A stretch of 11,869 nucleotides of DNA, taken from Treponema sp. UBA4232. GTDB lineage: Bacteria > Spirochaetota > Spirochaetia > Treponematales > Treponemataceae. Within the stretch, counting starts at the first letter, position 1; each line of letters starts with the position of its first letter. The stretch is taken from the NCBI GenBank assembly GCA_002396325.1, contig DGXM01000159.1, forward strand, positions 1 to 11,869, written 5' to 3'. The translations under genes were made by a program, and so were the position numbers. Below are positions 6,480 to 11,869 of this stretch, in pieces. The notes beneath the pieces are model-generated. The model saw only the letters and a list, made by a program, of their open reading frames with translations. It did not search any database and had not been told where the DNA came from.

Positions 6480-7055
6480 TCAGTCTGTGACGGACACCTT
6501 TTCGGCGTCAATCTGGTCTTCCATGCTGGTGGCAGGGACGATTCTTCCGTAGCCGTAGAAGTGGTTCTTCCAGTAGTTTTCTTCTATAGATGAGACAATC
6601 ACGCCTGTGTAGGGACCGTCGCTTGCGGAGTGCAGGAAAACCCTCTGTCCGCTGAATTTGCCTTCTCCCGTGTATAGTCCAAGGTAGATTCCCACGTGGC
6701 TTATGCGGTAGATTCCGTCATTTCCCTTTATCGCAAAGAAAATCAGGTCGCCGGGCTCTCTTTCGTCGGCACTGATGTGAGGCACGTCGGCATACATCTG
6801 CGAGGCCTGTGCCGTGAGTTTGAGTCCGAGTGCCTCTTTCGCAACGTAAGACACGAATCCGCTGCAGTCGAATCCTGATTTCGGGGTGCGTCCCGCGTAT
6901 TTGTACGGAGTCCCCTGGAGAGCAAGGCCTGTGTCGATCAGCTTTTGTCTTTTCGATGACACTTTCGGGGCCGCTATAATGGGGATGGCGATAAGCGCTG
7001 CAAAAACAGCCAGGGCTATGGCAAGTTTCCTGTAGGTTGTCTTAATTGAATTCAT
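6480..7055 (-). CDS. Exported NlpC/P60 family peptidoglycan hydrolase
   Basis: Predicted cysteine peptidase of the NlpC/P60 family, which cuts peptide stems of peptidoglycan outside the cytoplasmic membrane. The 191 residues begin with a signal peptide or membrane anchor (about 10-29, ending IIAAP). The catalytic domain follows directly: YKYAGRTPKSGFDCSGFVSYV holds the nucleophile C64, GDLIFF at 102-107 is a conserved strand, ISHVGIYLG at 118-126 holds H120, and H142 in FLHSAS is the likely third residue. No SH3 or LysM targeting domain is present. The ATG at 7055 is preceded by GGGAGG (7061-7066), a strong site. It is divergent from the sugar ABC operon and lies upstream of the lipoprotein gene. 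No signal that distinguishes the substrate bond is visible. Confidence 0.93.
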   Translation of the reverse strand: MNSIKTTYRKLAIALAVFAALIAIPIIAAPKVSSKRQKLIDTGLALQGTPYKYAGRTPKSGFDCSGFVSYVAKEALGLKLTAQASQMYADVPHISADEREPGDLIFFAIKGNDGIYRISHVGIYLGLYTGEGKFSGQRVFLHSASDGPYTGVIVSSIEENYWKNHFYGYGRIVPATSMEDQIDAEKVSVTD

Positions 7056-7240
7056 TGTTTCCTCCCGGATGTCTTTTCATCCTCATTAAATTTGAAAAGA
7101 ACTGCTTTAAAAACATCGGCTGAACAGTGAACGGGGTTTATGGATATCTGCTTTTGCACGCGAAATCCGGTTACCCTGCGGCATCGGAATAAAACGAAAT
7201 TTGTGCCGAATGGTTACAGAAAATAACCGTATTTTTGCAT
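7056..7240. other. Left part of the 377-base divergent intergenic region, nothing firm
   Basis: This stretch must hold the promoter of the NlpC/P60 unit, but no convincing minus-strand -35/-10 pair was found. Two small hairpins are visible: GGATG (7067-7071) / CATCC (7078-7082), next to the NlpC ribosome binding site on the minus strand, and GGTTA (7212-7216) / TAACC (7224-7228). No coding sequence is supported. Confidence 0.4.
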
Positions 7241-7288
7241 AAAAAAAAGAAAATTAGGGAAAAATCCCGAAAAAAAATTGTTATTTTT
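7241..7288 (+). promoter_or_regulatory. Phased A-tracts upstream of the sugar-operon promoter
   Basis: Runs of A at 7241-7248, 7250-7253, 7260-7264 and 7270-7277 and a T run at 7284-7288 have centres about 7, 10.5, 11.5 and 12.5 bases apart. From the second run onward that is close to helical phase. Such DNA bends and can act as an UP-like activating element; here it ends about 34 bases before the -35 box. GGGA/TCCC around the A5 tract (7257-7268) also makes a small hairpin. Confidence 0.5.
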
Positions 7289-7299
7289 GAGTCAATGCG

Positions 7300-7319
7300 T
7301 GTTGATTTGTGCCTCAACA
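7300..7319 (+). promoter_or_regulatory. Inverted repeat TGTTGA-N8-TCAACA, candidate operator
   Basis: Six-base arms at 7300-7305 and 7314-7319 end two bases before the -35 box at 7322, a typical activator site or an upstream repressor site. A related TTGAGTCAA lies at 7287-7295. The cognate regulator is not in the window. Confidence 0.45.
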
Positions 7320-7321
7320 AC

Positions 7322-7349
7322 TTGACTTGAATTAAATATGTGATATTAT
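7322..7349 (+). promoter_or_regulatory. Strong candidate promoter of the sugar ABC operon
   Basis: TTGACT (7322-7327), 16 bases, TATTAT (7344-7349), with an upstream TG at 7341-7342 making an extended -10. Predicted transcription start near 7356, giving a leader of about 77 bases before the ATG at 7433. It fits strong expression, as does the near-perfect ribosome binding site AGGAGG (7419-7424), eight bases from the ATG. Confidence 0.7.
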
Positions 7350-7354
7350 TGAGC

Positions 7355-7390
7355 TATAAACATTCCGTAGCAGGAAACGGGGTGTTTATG
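7355..7390 (+). promoter_or_regulatory. 5'-terminal mRNA stem-loop of the sugar ABC operon
   Basis: AAACATTCCGT (7358-7368) pairs with ACGGGGTGTTT (7377-7387) over 11 bp including two G-U pairs, loop AGCAGGAA. A further T-A, A-T and T-G pair extends it to 7355-7390. It would occupy the extreme 5' end of the transcript from the promoter just upstream. No T run follows. Most likely it protects the mRNA 5' end; a DNA operator is less likely as the two central T/G positions match only as RNA wobble pairs. Confidence 0.6.
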
Positions 7391-7432
7391 ACCTGAAGAA
7401 AAATCATACATGCCAAACAGGAGGATATTTGT

Positions 7433-8797
7433 ATGAAAAAATTGTTGGTGGCAGGATTGGCTGCAGTGCTCGCAGCATCTTGTTTGATGGTTGGTTGTTC
7501 AAAAAACAAGGATGCGGCAGCATCTTCTGGCGCAAAGGCTCCCGCAGCAGGAAAAGTTCTTAACATTTATGTCTGGAACGAGGAATTCCAGGGTCGCGTA
7601 AGACAGTTCTACCCCGGATACAACGCAAGCAACGACACAATCGGCGATGTGAAGGTGAACTGGGTGATTACTCCGAATGCAAACAATGCATATCAGAACA
7701 AGCTCGATGAAGTCCTTCTTCAGCAGGAGAATGCGGCCGCTGATGACAAAGTGGATATCTTCCTTGTCGAAGCTGACTATGCCCTCAAGTACACAGACAC
7801 TCCTTACACACTGGACGTGAAGAAGGATGTTGGTCTTACAGATGCTGACCTTTCAAGACAGTACAAGTACACAAAAGACATCATGACAACTCCCGCGGGA
7901 ATTCTCAAGGGTGTTTCTTGGCAGGCTTGTCCCGCCGGTGTAATCTACCGCCGCTCAATCGCAAAGGATGTTTTGGGTACAGACGATCCTGACCAGGTTC
8001 AGAACTATCTCTCTGACTGGGCAAAGTTTGACGGTGTTGCAAAGCAGGCAAAAGACAAGGGTTACATCATGGTTTCCGGATATGACGATGACTTCCGCGT
8101 GTTCTCAGACAACGTTAAGAGCCCGTGGGTTATCGGCAACAAAATCAACATTGACCCCTCAATCCGCGAATGGATTTCTCAGACAAAGACCTACACAGAC
8201 AACGGTTACAACAACAAGGCTTCTTTGTGGTCACCCGAGCAGTGGGCCGGTGCAAAGAAAGACGGAAAGGTCATGTGCTACTTCGGACCTGCATGGTTCA
8301 TCGACTTCTCTCTCGCTCCCCAGACAAAGGACAATCCCGACGGTGAGAACGCTCTCGGAAACGGTTCTTATGGTGACTGGGCATTCTGCAAGGGACCCCA
8401 GGGTTATTCATGGGGTGGTACATGGATCTGCGGTGCTGCCGGAACAGACAACATTGACTTGGTTAAGGACATCATGCTGAAGATGACTTGCGATGACGCT
8501 GTTATGACAAAGATGGCAGAGGATGTCGGTGAATTTGCCAACAACGAAGTTGCCATGACAAAGATTGCCAACGGCAGCTATGCAAACGCATTCCTTGGCG
8601 GACAGAACCACATCAAGTATTTCTTGGATTCAGCAAAGTCAATCGACAAGAGCAACATTTCTCCCTATGATCAGGGTATGACAGAGAAGCTCCAGGCTGC
8701 CATGAAGGATTACTACGACGGAAAGGTTACCGAGGATCAGGCTTGGGAGAACTTCTACAAGTCAATTCTCGAGACATATCCTAACTTGACAAGATAA
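7433..8797 (+). CDS. ABC transporter sugar-binding lipoprotein (SBP family 1, CUT1-type)
   Basis: Substrate-capture component of a carbohydrate ABC importer, tethered as a lipoprotein facing the periplasm. The 454 residues start with MKKLLVAGLAAVLAASC and a lipobox LMVGC with C22 as the lipid-modified residue; a flexible Ala/Ser/Lys-rich tether (23-41) follows. The mature protein starts with VLNIYVWNEEFQGRVRQFYPGY at 42-63, the usual first strand and helix of this family, and is rich in Trp and Tyr, as expected for stacking against sugar rings. Codon use leans to ACA, TCT, GTT and AAG compared with the housekeeping genes to its left, consistent with high expression. The start has AGGAGG eight bases upstream. 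A 3' hairpin and a terminator separate it from the permeases. The sugar bound cannot be told. Confidence 0.93.
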   Translation: MKKLLVAGLAAVLAASCLMVGCSKNKDAAASSGAKAPAAGKVLNIYVWNEEFQGRVRQFYPGYNASNDTIGDVKVNWVITPNANNAYQNKLDEVLLQQENAAADDKVDIFLVEADYALKYTDTPYTLDVKKDVGLTDADLSRQYKYTKDIMTTPAGILKGVSWQACPAGVIYRRSIAKDVLGTDDPDQVQNYLSDWAKFDGVAKQAKDKGYIMVSGYDDDFRVFSDNVKSPWVIGNKINIDPSIREWISQTKTYTDNGYNNKASLWSPEQWAGAKKDGKVMCYFGPAWFIDFSLAPQTKDNPDGENALGNGSYGDWAFCKGPQGYSWGGTWICGAAGTDNIDLVKDIMLKMTCDDAVMTKMAEDVGEFANNEVAMTKIANGSYANAFLGGQNHIKYFLDSAKSIDKSNISPYDQGMTEKLQAAMKDYYDGKVTEDQAWENFYKSILETYPNLTR

Positions 8798-8813
8798 GTC
8801 CTACTCTAATGCT

Positions 8814-8841
8814 GCGCATCGGTTCTCCGGGATCGGTGCGC
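8814..8841 (+). repeat. 3' stem-loop after the binding-protein gene
   Basis: GCGCATCG (8814-8821) pairs with CGGTGCGC (8834-8841) over 8 bp with one U-G pair, loop of 12. Only a weak T-rich stretch (CTTGTTTTC) follows, so it may be a partial terminator, or a barrier that stops 3' exonucleases from reaching the binding-protein message. Confidence 0.55.
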
Positions 8842-8856
8842 GGTCTTGTTTTCTGG

Positions 8857-8903
8857 AAGCGGTCTGACCGTATTGCATATGGTGGAAGGGCTGCTTTTTT
8901 TTT
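8857..8903 (+). terminator. Intrinsic terminator inside the sugar ABC operon
   Basis: Outer stem AAGCGGTCT (8857-8865) with GGGCTGCTT (8888-8896), 9 bp with three G-U pairs. Inner stem CCGTAT (8868-8873) with ATATGG (8877-8882), loop TGC. A run of nine T at 8895-8903 overlaps the 3' arm and continues past it for seven T. It ends 44 bases before the permease ATG, too little room for a clear second promoter, so the permeases are probably expressed by read-through. Confidence 0.65.
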
Positions 8904-8947
8904 GGTGATTTGTTTACAATGTGCCAGTTATAACTAAGAGGATAGCT

Positions 8948-9886
8948 ATGTCAGAAAAACCTGCGACAAAGAAAAAACACACAGTGCAGTATGACAACTG
9001 GGGATATTTCTTTATTGCTCCGTTCTTTGTCGTATATATAATATTTTCACTTATTCCCCTTCTTTCTACATTCTGGAACAGCCTCTTTGAGAATTACCGC
9101 GTGGGATTGCAGACCGTTGGTCCGAATTTCATCGGTCTTGAAAATTTCAAGAAGGTGTTCGAGAGCGACATACTGAAATACACCGGAAACACGGTAATCA
9201 TGTGGGTGATGGGTTTCGTCCCCCAGATTGCGATTTCGCTCCTGCTTTCAGTGTGGTTCACAAACACGGAGCTGCGTCTCAAGATGCAGCAGTTCTTCAA
9301 GACAGTCATTTACATGCCGAACCTTATCATGGCTTCCGCATTCTCAATGCTGTTCTTCACCTTGTTCTCAGACAACGGTCCAATCAACAGTATTCTTATA
9401 AATCTGCATTGGATTGAAGCTGACAGCCCCATCCGTTACTTCACTTCCACCGGTTGGACACGCACACTGGTTGCCGTCATGAACTTCCTCATGTGGTACG
9501 GAAACACAACCATCCTGCTTATGGCCGGAATCATGGGAATCGACGAAAGCCTGTTCGAAGCCGCCCGCATAGACGGAGCCTCGCCGACACAGGTGTTCTT
9601 TAAGGTGACTCTCCCCCTTCTGATGCCCATCTTCATCTACGTGCTGATTACATCAATGATCGGCGGTATCCAGATGTTCGATGTTCCTCAGATTTTGACA
9701 AGCGGATCGGGAGCTCCCGACCGCACAACAATGACATTGATTATGTACTTGAACAACCACTTGGCAAACAAGAACTACGGTATGGCAGGTGCTGTGTCTG
9801 TCCTCACATTCATCGTGACGGCAATCCTCAGCGGTTTCGTGTACAAATCAACAATGAGCCAGTATTCGGGCAAGGGGCGTAGATAA
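8948..9886 (+). CDS. Sugar ABC transporter permease, MalF-like
   Basis: One of two membrane subunits of the carbohydrate importer. The 312-residue protein has about six membrane segments (starting near 19, 82, 119, 174, 224 and 282) and the BPD_transp_1 EAA loop EAARIDGASPTQVFFKVTLP at 204-223, which docks on the ATPase; MalF-type members lack extended periplasmic insertions, as here. The ATG at 8948 is preferred to an in-frame GTG at 8921 because AAGAGG (8936-8941) precedes it and the family N-terminus begins in a short basic tail (KKKH). Its TAA overlaps the ATG of the next permease by one base, so the two are translationally coupled. Expression probably depends on read-through of the upstream terminator. 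Confidence 0.95.
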   Translation: MSEKPATKKKHTVQYDNWGYFFIAPFFVVYIIFSLIPLLSTFWNSLFENYRVGLQTVGPNFIGLENFKKVFESDILKYTGNTVIMWVMGFVPQIAISLLLSVWFTNTELRLKMQQFFKTVIYMPNLIMASAFSMLFFTLFSDNGPINSILINLHWIEADSPIRYFTSTGWTRTLVAVMNFLMWYGNTTILLMAGIMGIDESLFEAARIDGASPTQVFFKVTLPLLMPIFIYVLITSMIGGIQMFDVPQILTSGSGAPDRTTMTLIMYLNNHLANKNYGMAGAVSVLTFIVTAILSGFVYKSTMSQYSGKGRR

Positions 9887-10749
9887 TGGAAAATGTTGGA
9901 TATAAGAGTCAGAGTGCCAGTCTCACGCTTAGAAGGTCTCTGTGCTACGTTGTGCTGGTTCTGCTGGCATTTATTTCACTGTTCCCGTTCTTTATTCTGA
10001 TTATCAACGCGACCCGCTCACATCCTCAGATTCAGAACGGATTCTCTGCACTCCCCGGAGTTCACTTCTTCAAGAACCTTGGAAATCTCATTTCAAACAA
10101 GAACATCCCGATTGTGCGTGCACTGCTCAACTCAGTGTATGTATCTCTCATGGCGGCAATTCTGACCACGTATTTCTCTTCAATGACTGCCTACGGTGTT
10201 TATATGTACCGCTTCAAGGGAAGAGGATTCGCATTCAAGTTCATCCTGGCTGTTATGATGGTGCCTGCACAGGTTTCAACGCTCGGTTTCATCAGGCTGA
10301 TCACGAAGATCGGACTGATTGACACCCTGCCGGCCCTGTACATTCCTTCCATTGCAGCTCCGATTGTTTTCTTCTATTTGTATCAGGCCATGGAATCGAC
10401 GCTGCCTTATTCAATAGTTGAAGCTGCCCGTGTGGACGGATGCAACGAGTTCCGCACATTCAACACAATCGTGCTTCCGATGATGAAGCCTTCGATTGCG
10501 GTTCAGGCGATTTTCGCTTTCGTAAGCTCTTGGAACAATTACTTTACTCCTGCTCTTGTAATCAGCAAAAAGGAAAACAAGACGATTCCTATTCTGATTG
10601 CACAGCTCCGTTCGGCCGACTATTCAAAGTTCGATCTTGGACAGGTTTATATGCAGATTTGTATAGCAATCATTCCTCTGCTTATTGTCTACCTCATCTT
10701 CTCCAGAAGCATCATTGCCGGTGCGACTGCCGGAGGTGTCAAAGAGTAA
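9886..10749 (+). CDS. Sugar ABC transporter permease, MalG-like
   Basis: Second membrane subunit of the importer. The 287 residues hold an N-terminal helix (about 20-41), four or five more membrane segments, and the EAA loop EAARVDGCNEFRTFNTIVLP at 179-198. MalG-type features include the SSWNNYFTPALV segment (214-225) and an end IIAGATAGGVKE close to the usual ITxGlxxGAvKG tail. The start ATG shares its A with the preceding stop codon (TAATG at 9884-9888). A terminator follows at 10792-10823, and no ATP-binding gene lies downstream. A shared MsmX/UgpC-type ATPase encoded elsewhere is therefore expected, a common arrangement for CUT1 transporters. Confidence 0.95.
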   Translation: MENVGYKSQSASLTLRRSLCYVVLVLLAFISLFPFFILIINATRSHPQIQNGFSALPGVHFFKNLGNLISNKNIPIVRALLNSVYVSLMAAILTTYFSSMTAYGVYMYRFKGRGFAFKFILAVMMVPAQVSTLGFIRLITKIGLIDTLPALYIPSIAAPIVFFYLYQAMESTLPYSIVEAARVDGCNEFRTFNTIVLPMMKPSIAVQAIFAFVSSWNNYFTPALVISKKENKTIPILIAQLRSADYSKFDLGQVYMQICIAIIPLLIVYLIFSRSIIAGATAGGVKE

Positions 10750-10791
10750 GCGGGTTAAAATCCTGCTTCCGATTCTGACATAGGTATTCAC

Positions 10792-10823
10792 AAGGCCGTC
10801 CTTTCACCGGGGCGGCTTTTTTT
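10792..10823 (+). terminator. Intrinsic terminator of the sugar ABC operon
   Basis: GCCGTCC (10795-10801) pairs with GGGCGGC (10810-10816), 7 bp with one U-G pair, loop of 8, followed by seven T (10817-10823). AAG at 10792-10794 can extend the stem into the T run. It lies 45 bases after the MalG-like stop. Confidence 0.85.
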
Positions 10824-10829
10824 ATGCGG

Positions 10830-10858
10830 TTGAATTTTACTTCCATTGGGTGTATCAT
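10830..10858 (+). promoter_or_regulatory. Candidate promoter of the JetD-like gene
   Basis: TTGAAT (10830-10835), 17 bases, TATCAT (10853-10858), with TG directly before the -10. Predicted start near 10865, which coincides with the AGGGGA ribosome binding site (10865-10870) of the gene starting at 10880. The leader would be very short, about 15 bases. It lies just after the sugar operon terminator, so the JetD-like gene is probably a separate transcription unit. Confidence 0.4.
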
Positions 10859-10879
10859 TCGTTTAGGGGATATAAAAAA

Positions 10880-11869
10880 ATGACCATTGAAGAAATCAAG
10901 CATAATTCCGTTCAAATGCTCACCGATTATCTGAACAGGACCATAGACGAGGCATGCGGTATCGTAAGTGCTGAAGAGGATCCGTATTTTCCGCTTACGG
11001 TGATGAACAACACAAGCCGTTTTTCCGACACCCTCCGCGACCATGCCCAGGATATGGTGGATATTTTCCTGCACAGCAAAAACAAGACGGGGGCCGGTTA
11101 CTCGCTTGAAATGGAGTCCGTGAACACGAGAAGCAACGGCAGAAGAAGCATCATCAGACGGGTCTATTTTGAAAACGAAAATGATTATCTGGACTATGTT
11201 TCCGTGCATCCGAAAGTGGCGGTGCTGAAAATGGCGGTCACATCCCTGAAGAGGGAAGAAGTTCTTGACGGAAAATCCCTGAGTGCGTGGGCAAAGAAAA
11301 ATGTGCGGGAACTTACGAAAAACAGGCCCGAGCCCACCGCCTTCTGGAGGAATATCGCAGCCTGCGCAAAATGGCTTTCCCAGAGCAGAAACGGCGAACC
11401 CCAGGGAAATCTTTCCGTGCCCCCTGATTTCATCGAGGCAAACAAGGCCTTGATTCAGTCCCTCCTGACGCCGCCTGAAGTTTCATCGTCCCGGGAAAAT
11501 CCTTCTTTGGAGGATGAGAGTCCTTCTGAAAATCCTGCGGTGAAGGAAAAAAAAGCCGCAAAGACGGAATCCGTGGAAAAACAGGAGAGGGAATATCCTG
11601 CGTTTGTGGCTCCCCCGATCGAACCGAGTTCAAGACCTCTTTCCGTGCGCTTCCGTTCTCTTTCCGCATCATCTCCCCTGAAGCTGGGCCGTCTTGTGCC
11701 GGAGGAAATAGGCCTTCCGCTGAACGACTTCATCCACTTGAACCAGAGCTCATTTTTGCGTGACATTACGACTGTGATGATTGTTTCAAACGAGACTGTG
11801 TACCAGAACTTCCCTCACAGCGAGCATACATTGTGCATTTACGGGCCCGGTTATACTGTGAATGCGCTG
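10880..11869 (+). CDS. JetD-like Wadjet nuclease subunit (DUF3322/DUF2220), 3' end outside window
   Basis: Resembles JetD, the topoisomerase VI-A-like Toprim nuclease of Wadjet (JetABCD) systems that cleave small circular plasmids. The open frame runs 330 codons to the window end; the family is near 390-400. Visible homology: FPLTVMNNTSRFSDTLRDHAQDM near 37-59 (DUF3322 opening), YSLEMESVNTR at 74-84, DFIEANKALIQSLL at 183-196 (family FIExHrgLL), then the DUF2220 half with LSVRFR at 254-259, GLPLNDFIHL at 278-287 and VMIVSNETVYQNFP at 299-312, then LCIYGPGYTVNAL at 318-330 (family ...FGxGY). Oddities: S303 stands where relatives usually have the Toprim glutamate (VxIVENE), with E305 kept; and residues about 200-250 are a Ser/Glu/Lys/Pro-rich linker longer than normal. 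The start ATG follows AGGGGA by nine bases. No jetA, jetB or jetC gene lies upstream; they might follow beyond the window. Assignment rests on memory of the family, without a search. Confidence 0.8.
   Translation, partial: MTIEEIKHNSVQMLTDYLNRTIDEACGIVSAEEDPYFPLTVMNNTSRFSDTLRDHAQDMVDIFLHSKNKTGAGYSLEMESVNTRSNGRRSIIRRVYFENENDYLDYVSVHPKVAVLKMAVTSLKREEVLDGKSLSAWAKKNVRELTKNRPEPTAFWRNIAACAKWLSQSRNGEPQGNLSVPPDFIEANKALIQSLLTPPEVSSSRENPSLEDESPSENPAVKEKKAAKTESVEKQEREYPAFVAPPIEPSSRPLSVRFRSLSASSPLKLGRLVPEEIGLPLNDFIHLNQSSFLRDITTVMIVSNETVYQNFPHSEHTLCIYGPGYTVNAL

Noticed and set aside
7067..7082. GGATG-N6-CATCC hairpin before the NlpC/P60 gene
   Set aside because: Only 5 bp; adjacent to but not covering the ribosome binding site, so no clear regulatory meaning.
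7968..8480. Open frame of 170 codons on the plus strand
   Set aside because: Shifted frame inside the sugar-binding protein gene; Ser/Thr/Arg-rich composition is an out-of-frame artefact.
10739..11209. Open frame of 156 codons on the minus strand
   Set aside because: Crosses the sugar operon terminator and runs antisense to the JetD-like gene; no family resemblance.
1..11869. CRISPR arrays, insertion sequences, tRNA or rRNA genes, phage attachment sites
   Set aside because: No regularly spaced repeats, no transposase-like frame, no cloverleaf and no rRNA-like stretch was seen on either strand.

Overview
The window most resembles a chromosomal segment of a host-associated spirochaete, probably Treponema. 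This is inferred from gene content and style: a lipoprotein sugar-binding protein followed by two permeases with no ATPase, relaxed lipoboxes, and moderate base composition with AT-rich promoters. No rRNA, tRNA, CRISPR array, insertion sequence or phage gene was seen, and taxonomy cannot be settled from this sequence alone.

Layout. (1) 1-1157, minus: the first 385 codons of a sodium-coupled NSS-family transporter, cut by the window edge. (2) 1319-2710, minus: a YugP-type membrane zinc peptidase followed, with a ribosome binding site overlapping its stop codon, by a precorrin-2 dehydrogenase / sirohydrochlorin ferrochelatase-like protein. (3) 2711-3044: a densely packed divergent intergenic region with back-to-back promoters, a possible ~110-nt terminator-ended small RNA, and overlapping inverted repeats. 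(4) 3045-5702, plus: MTA/SAH nucleosidase (mtnN), a beta-CASP metallo-beta-lactamase-fold RNase with an unusual internal insertion, and a SlyX-like coiled-coil protein overlapping it by four bases. (5) 5719-7055, minus: a two-gene unit of exported NlpC/P60 hydrolase and an unrecognised lipoprotein. (6) 7056-10823, plus: a CUT1-type carbohydrate ABC uptake operon (binding lipoprotein, MalF-like and MalG-like permeases) with an elaborate promoter region and an internal terminator between the binding protein and the permeases. (7) 10830-11869, plus: the first 330 codons of a JetD-like protein (DUF3322/DUF2220), the nuclease subunit of Wadjet anti-plasmid systems, cut by the window edge.

How they work together. 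The sugar operon appears built to make much more binding protein than permease: a strong promoter, a 5' stem-loop, then a 3' stem-loop and a terminator before the permeases. Its ATPase must come from elsewhere. The JetD-like gene starts its own transcription unit right after the sugar operon terminator, so a defence locus may begin at the right edge of the window. The most interesting unexplained signals are the candidate small RNA between the peptidase and mtnN, the atypical JetD (a serine where the family normally has the Toprim glutamate, plus a long charged linker), and the insertion in the beta-CASP protein.
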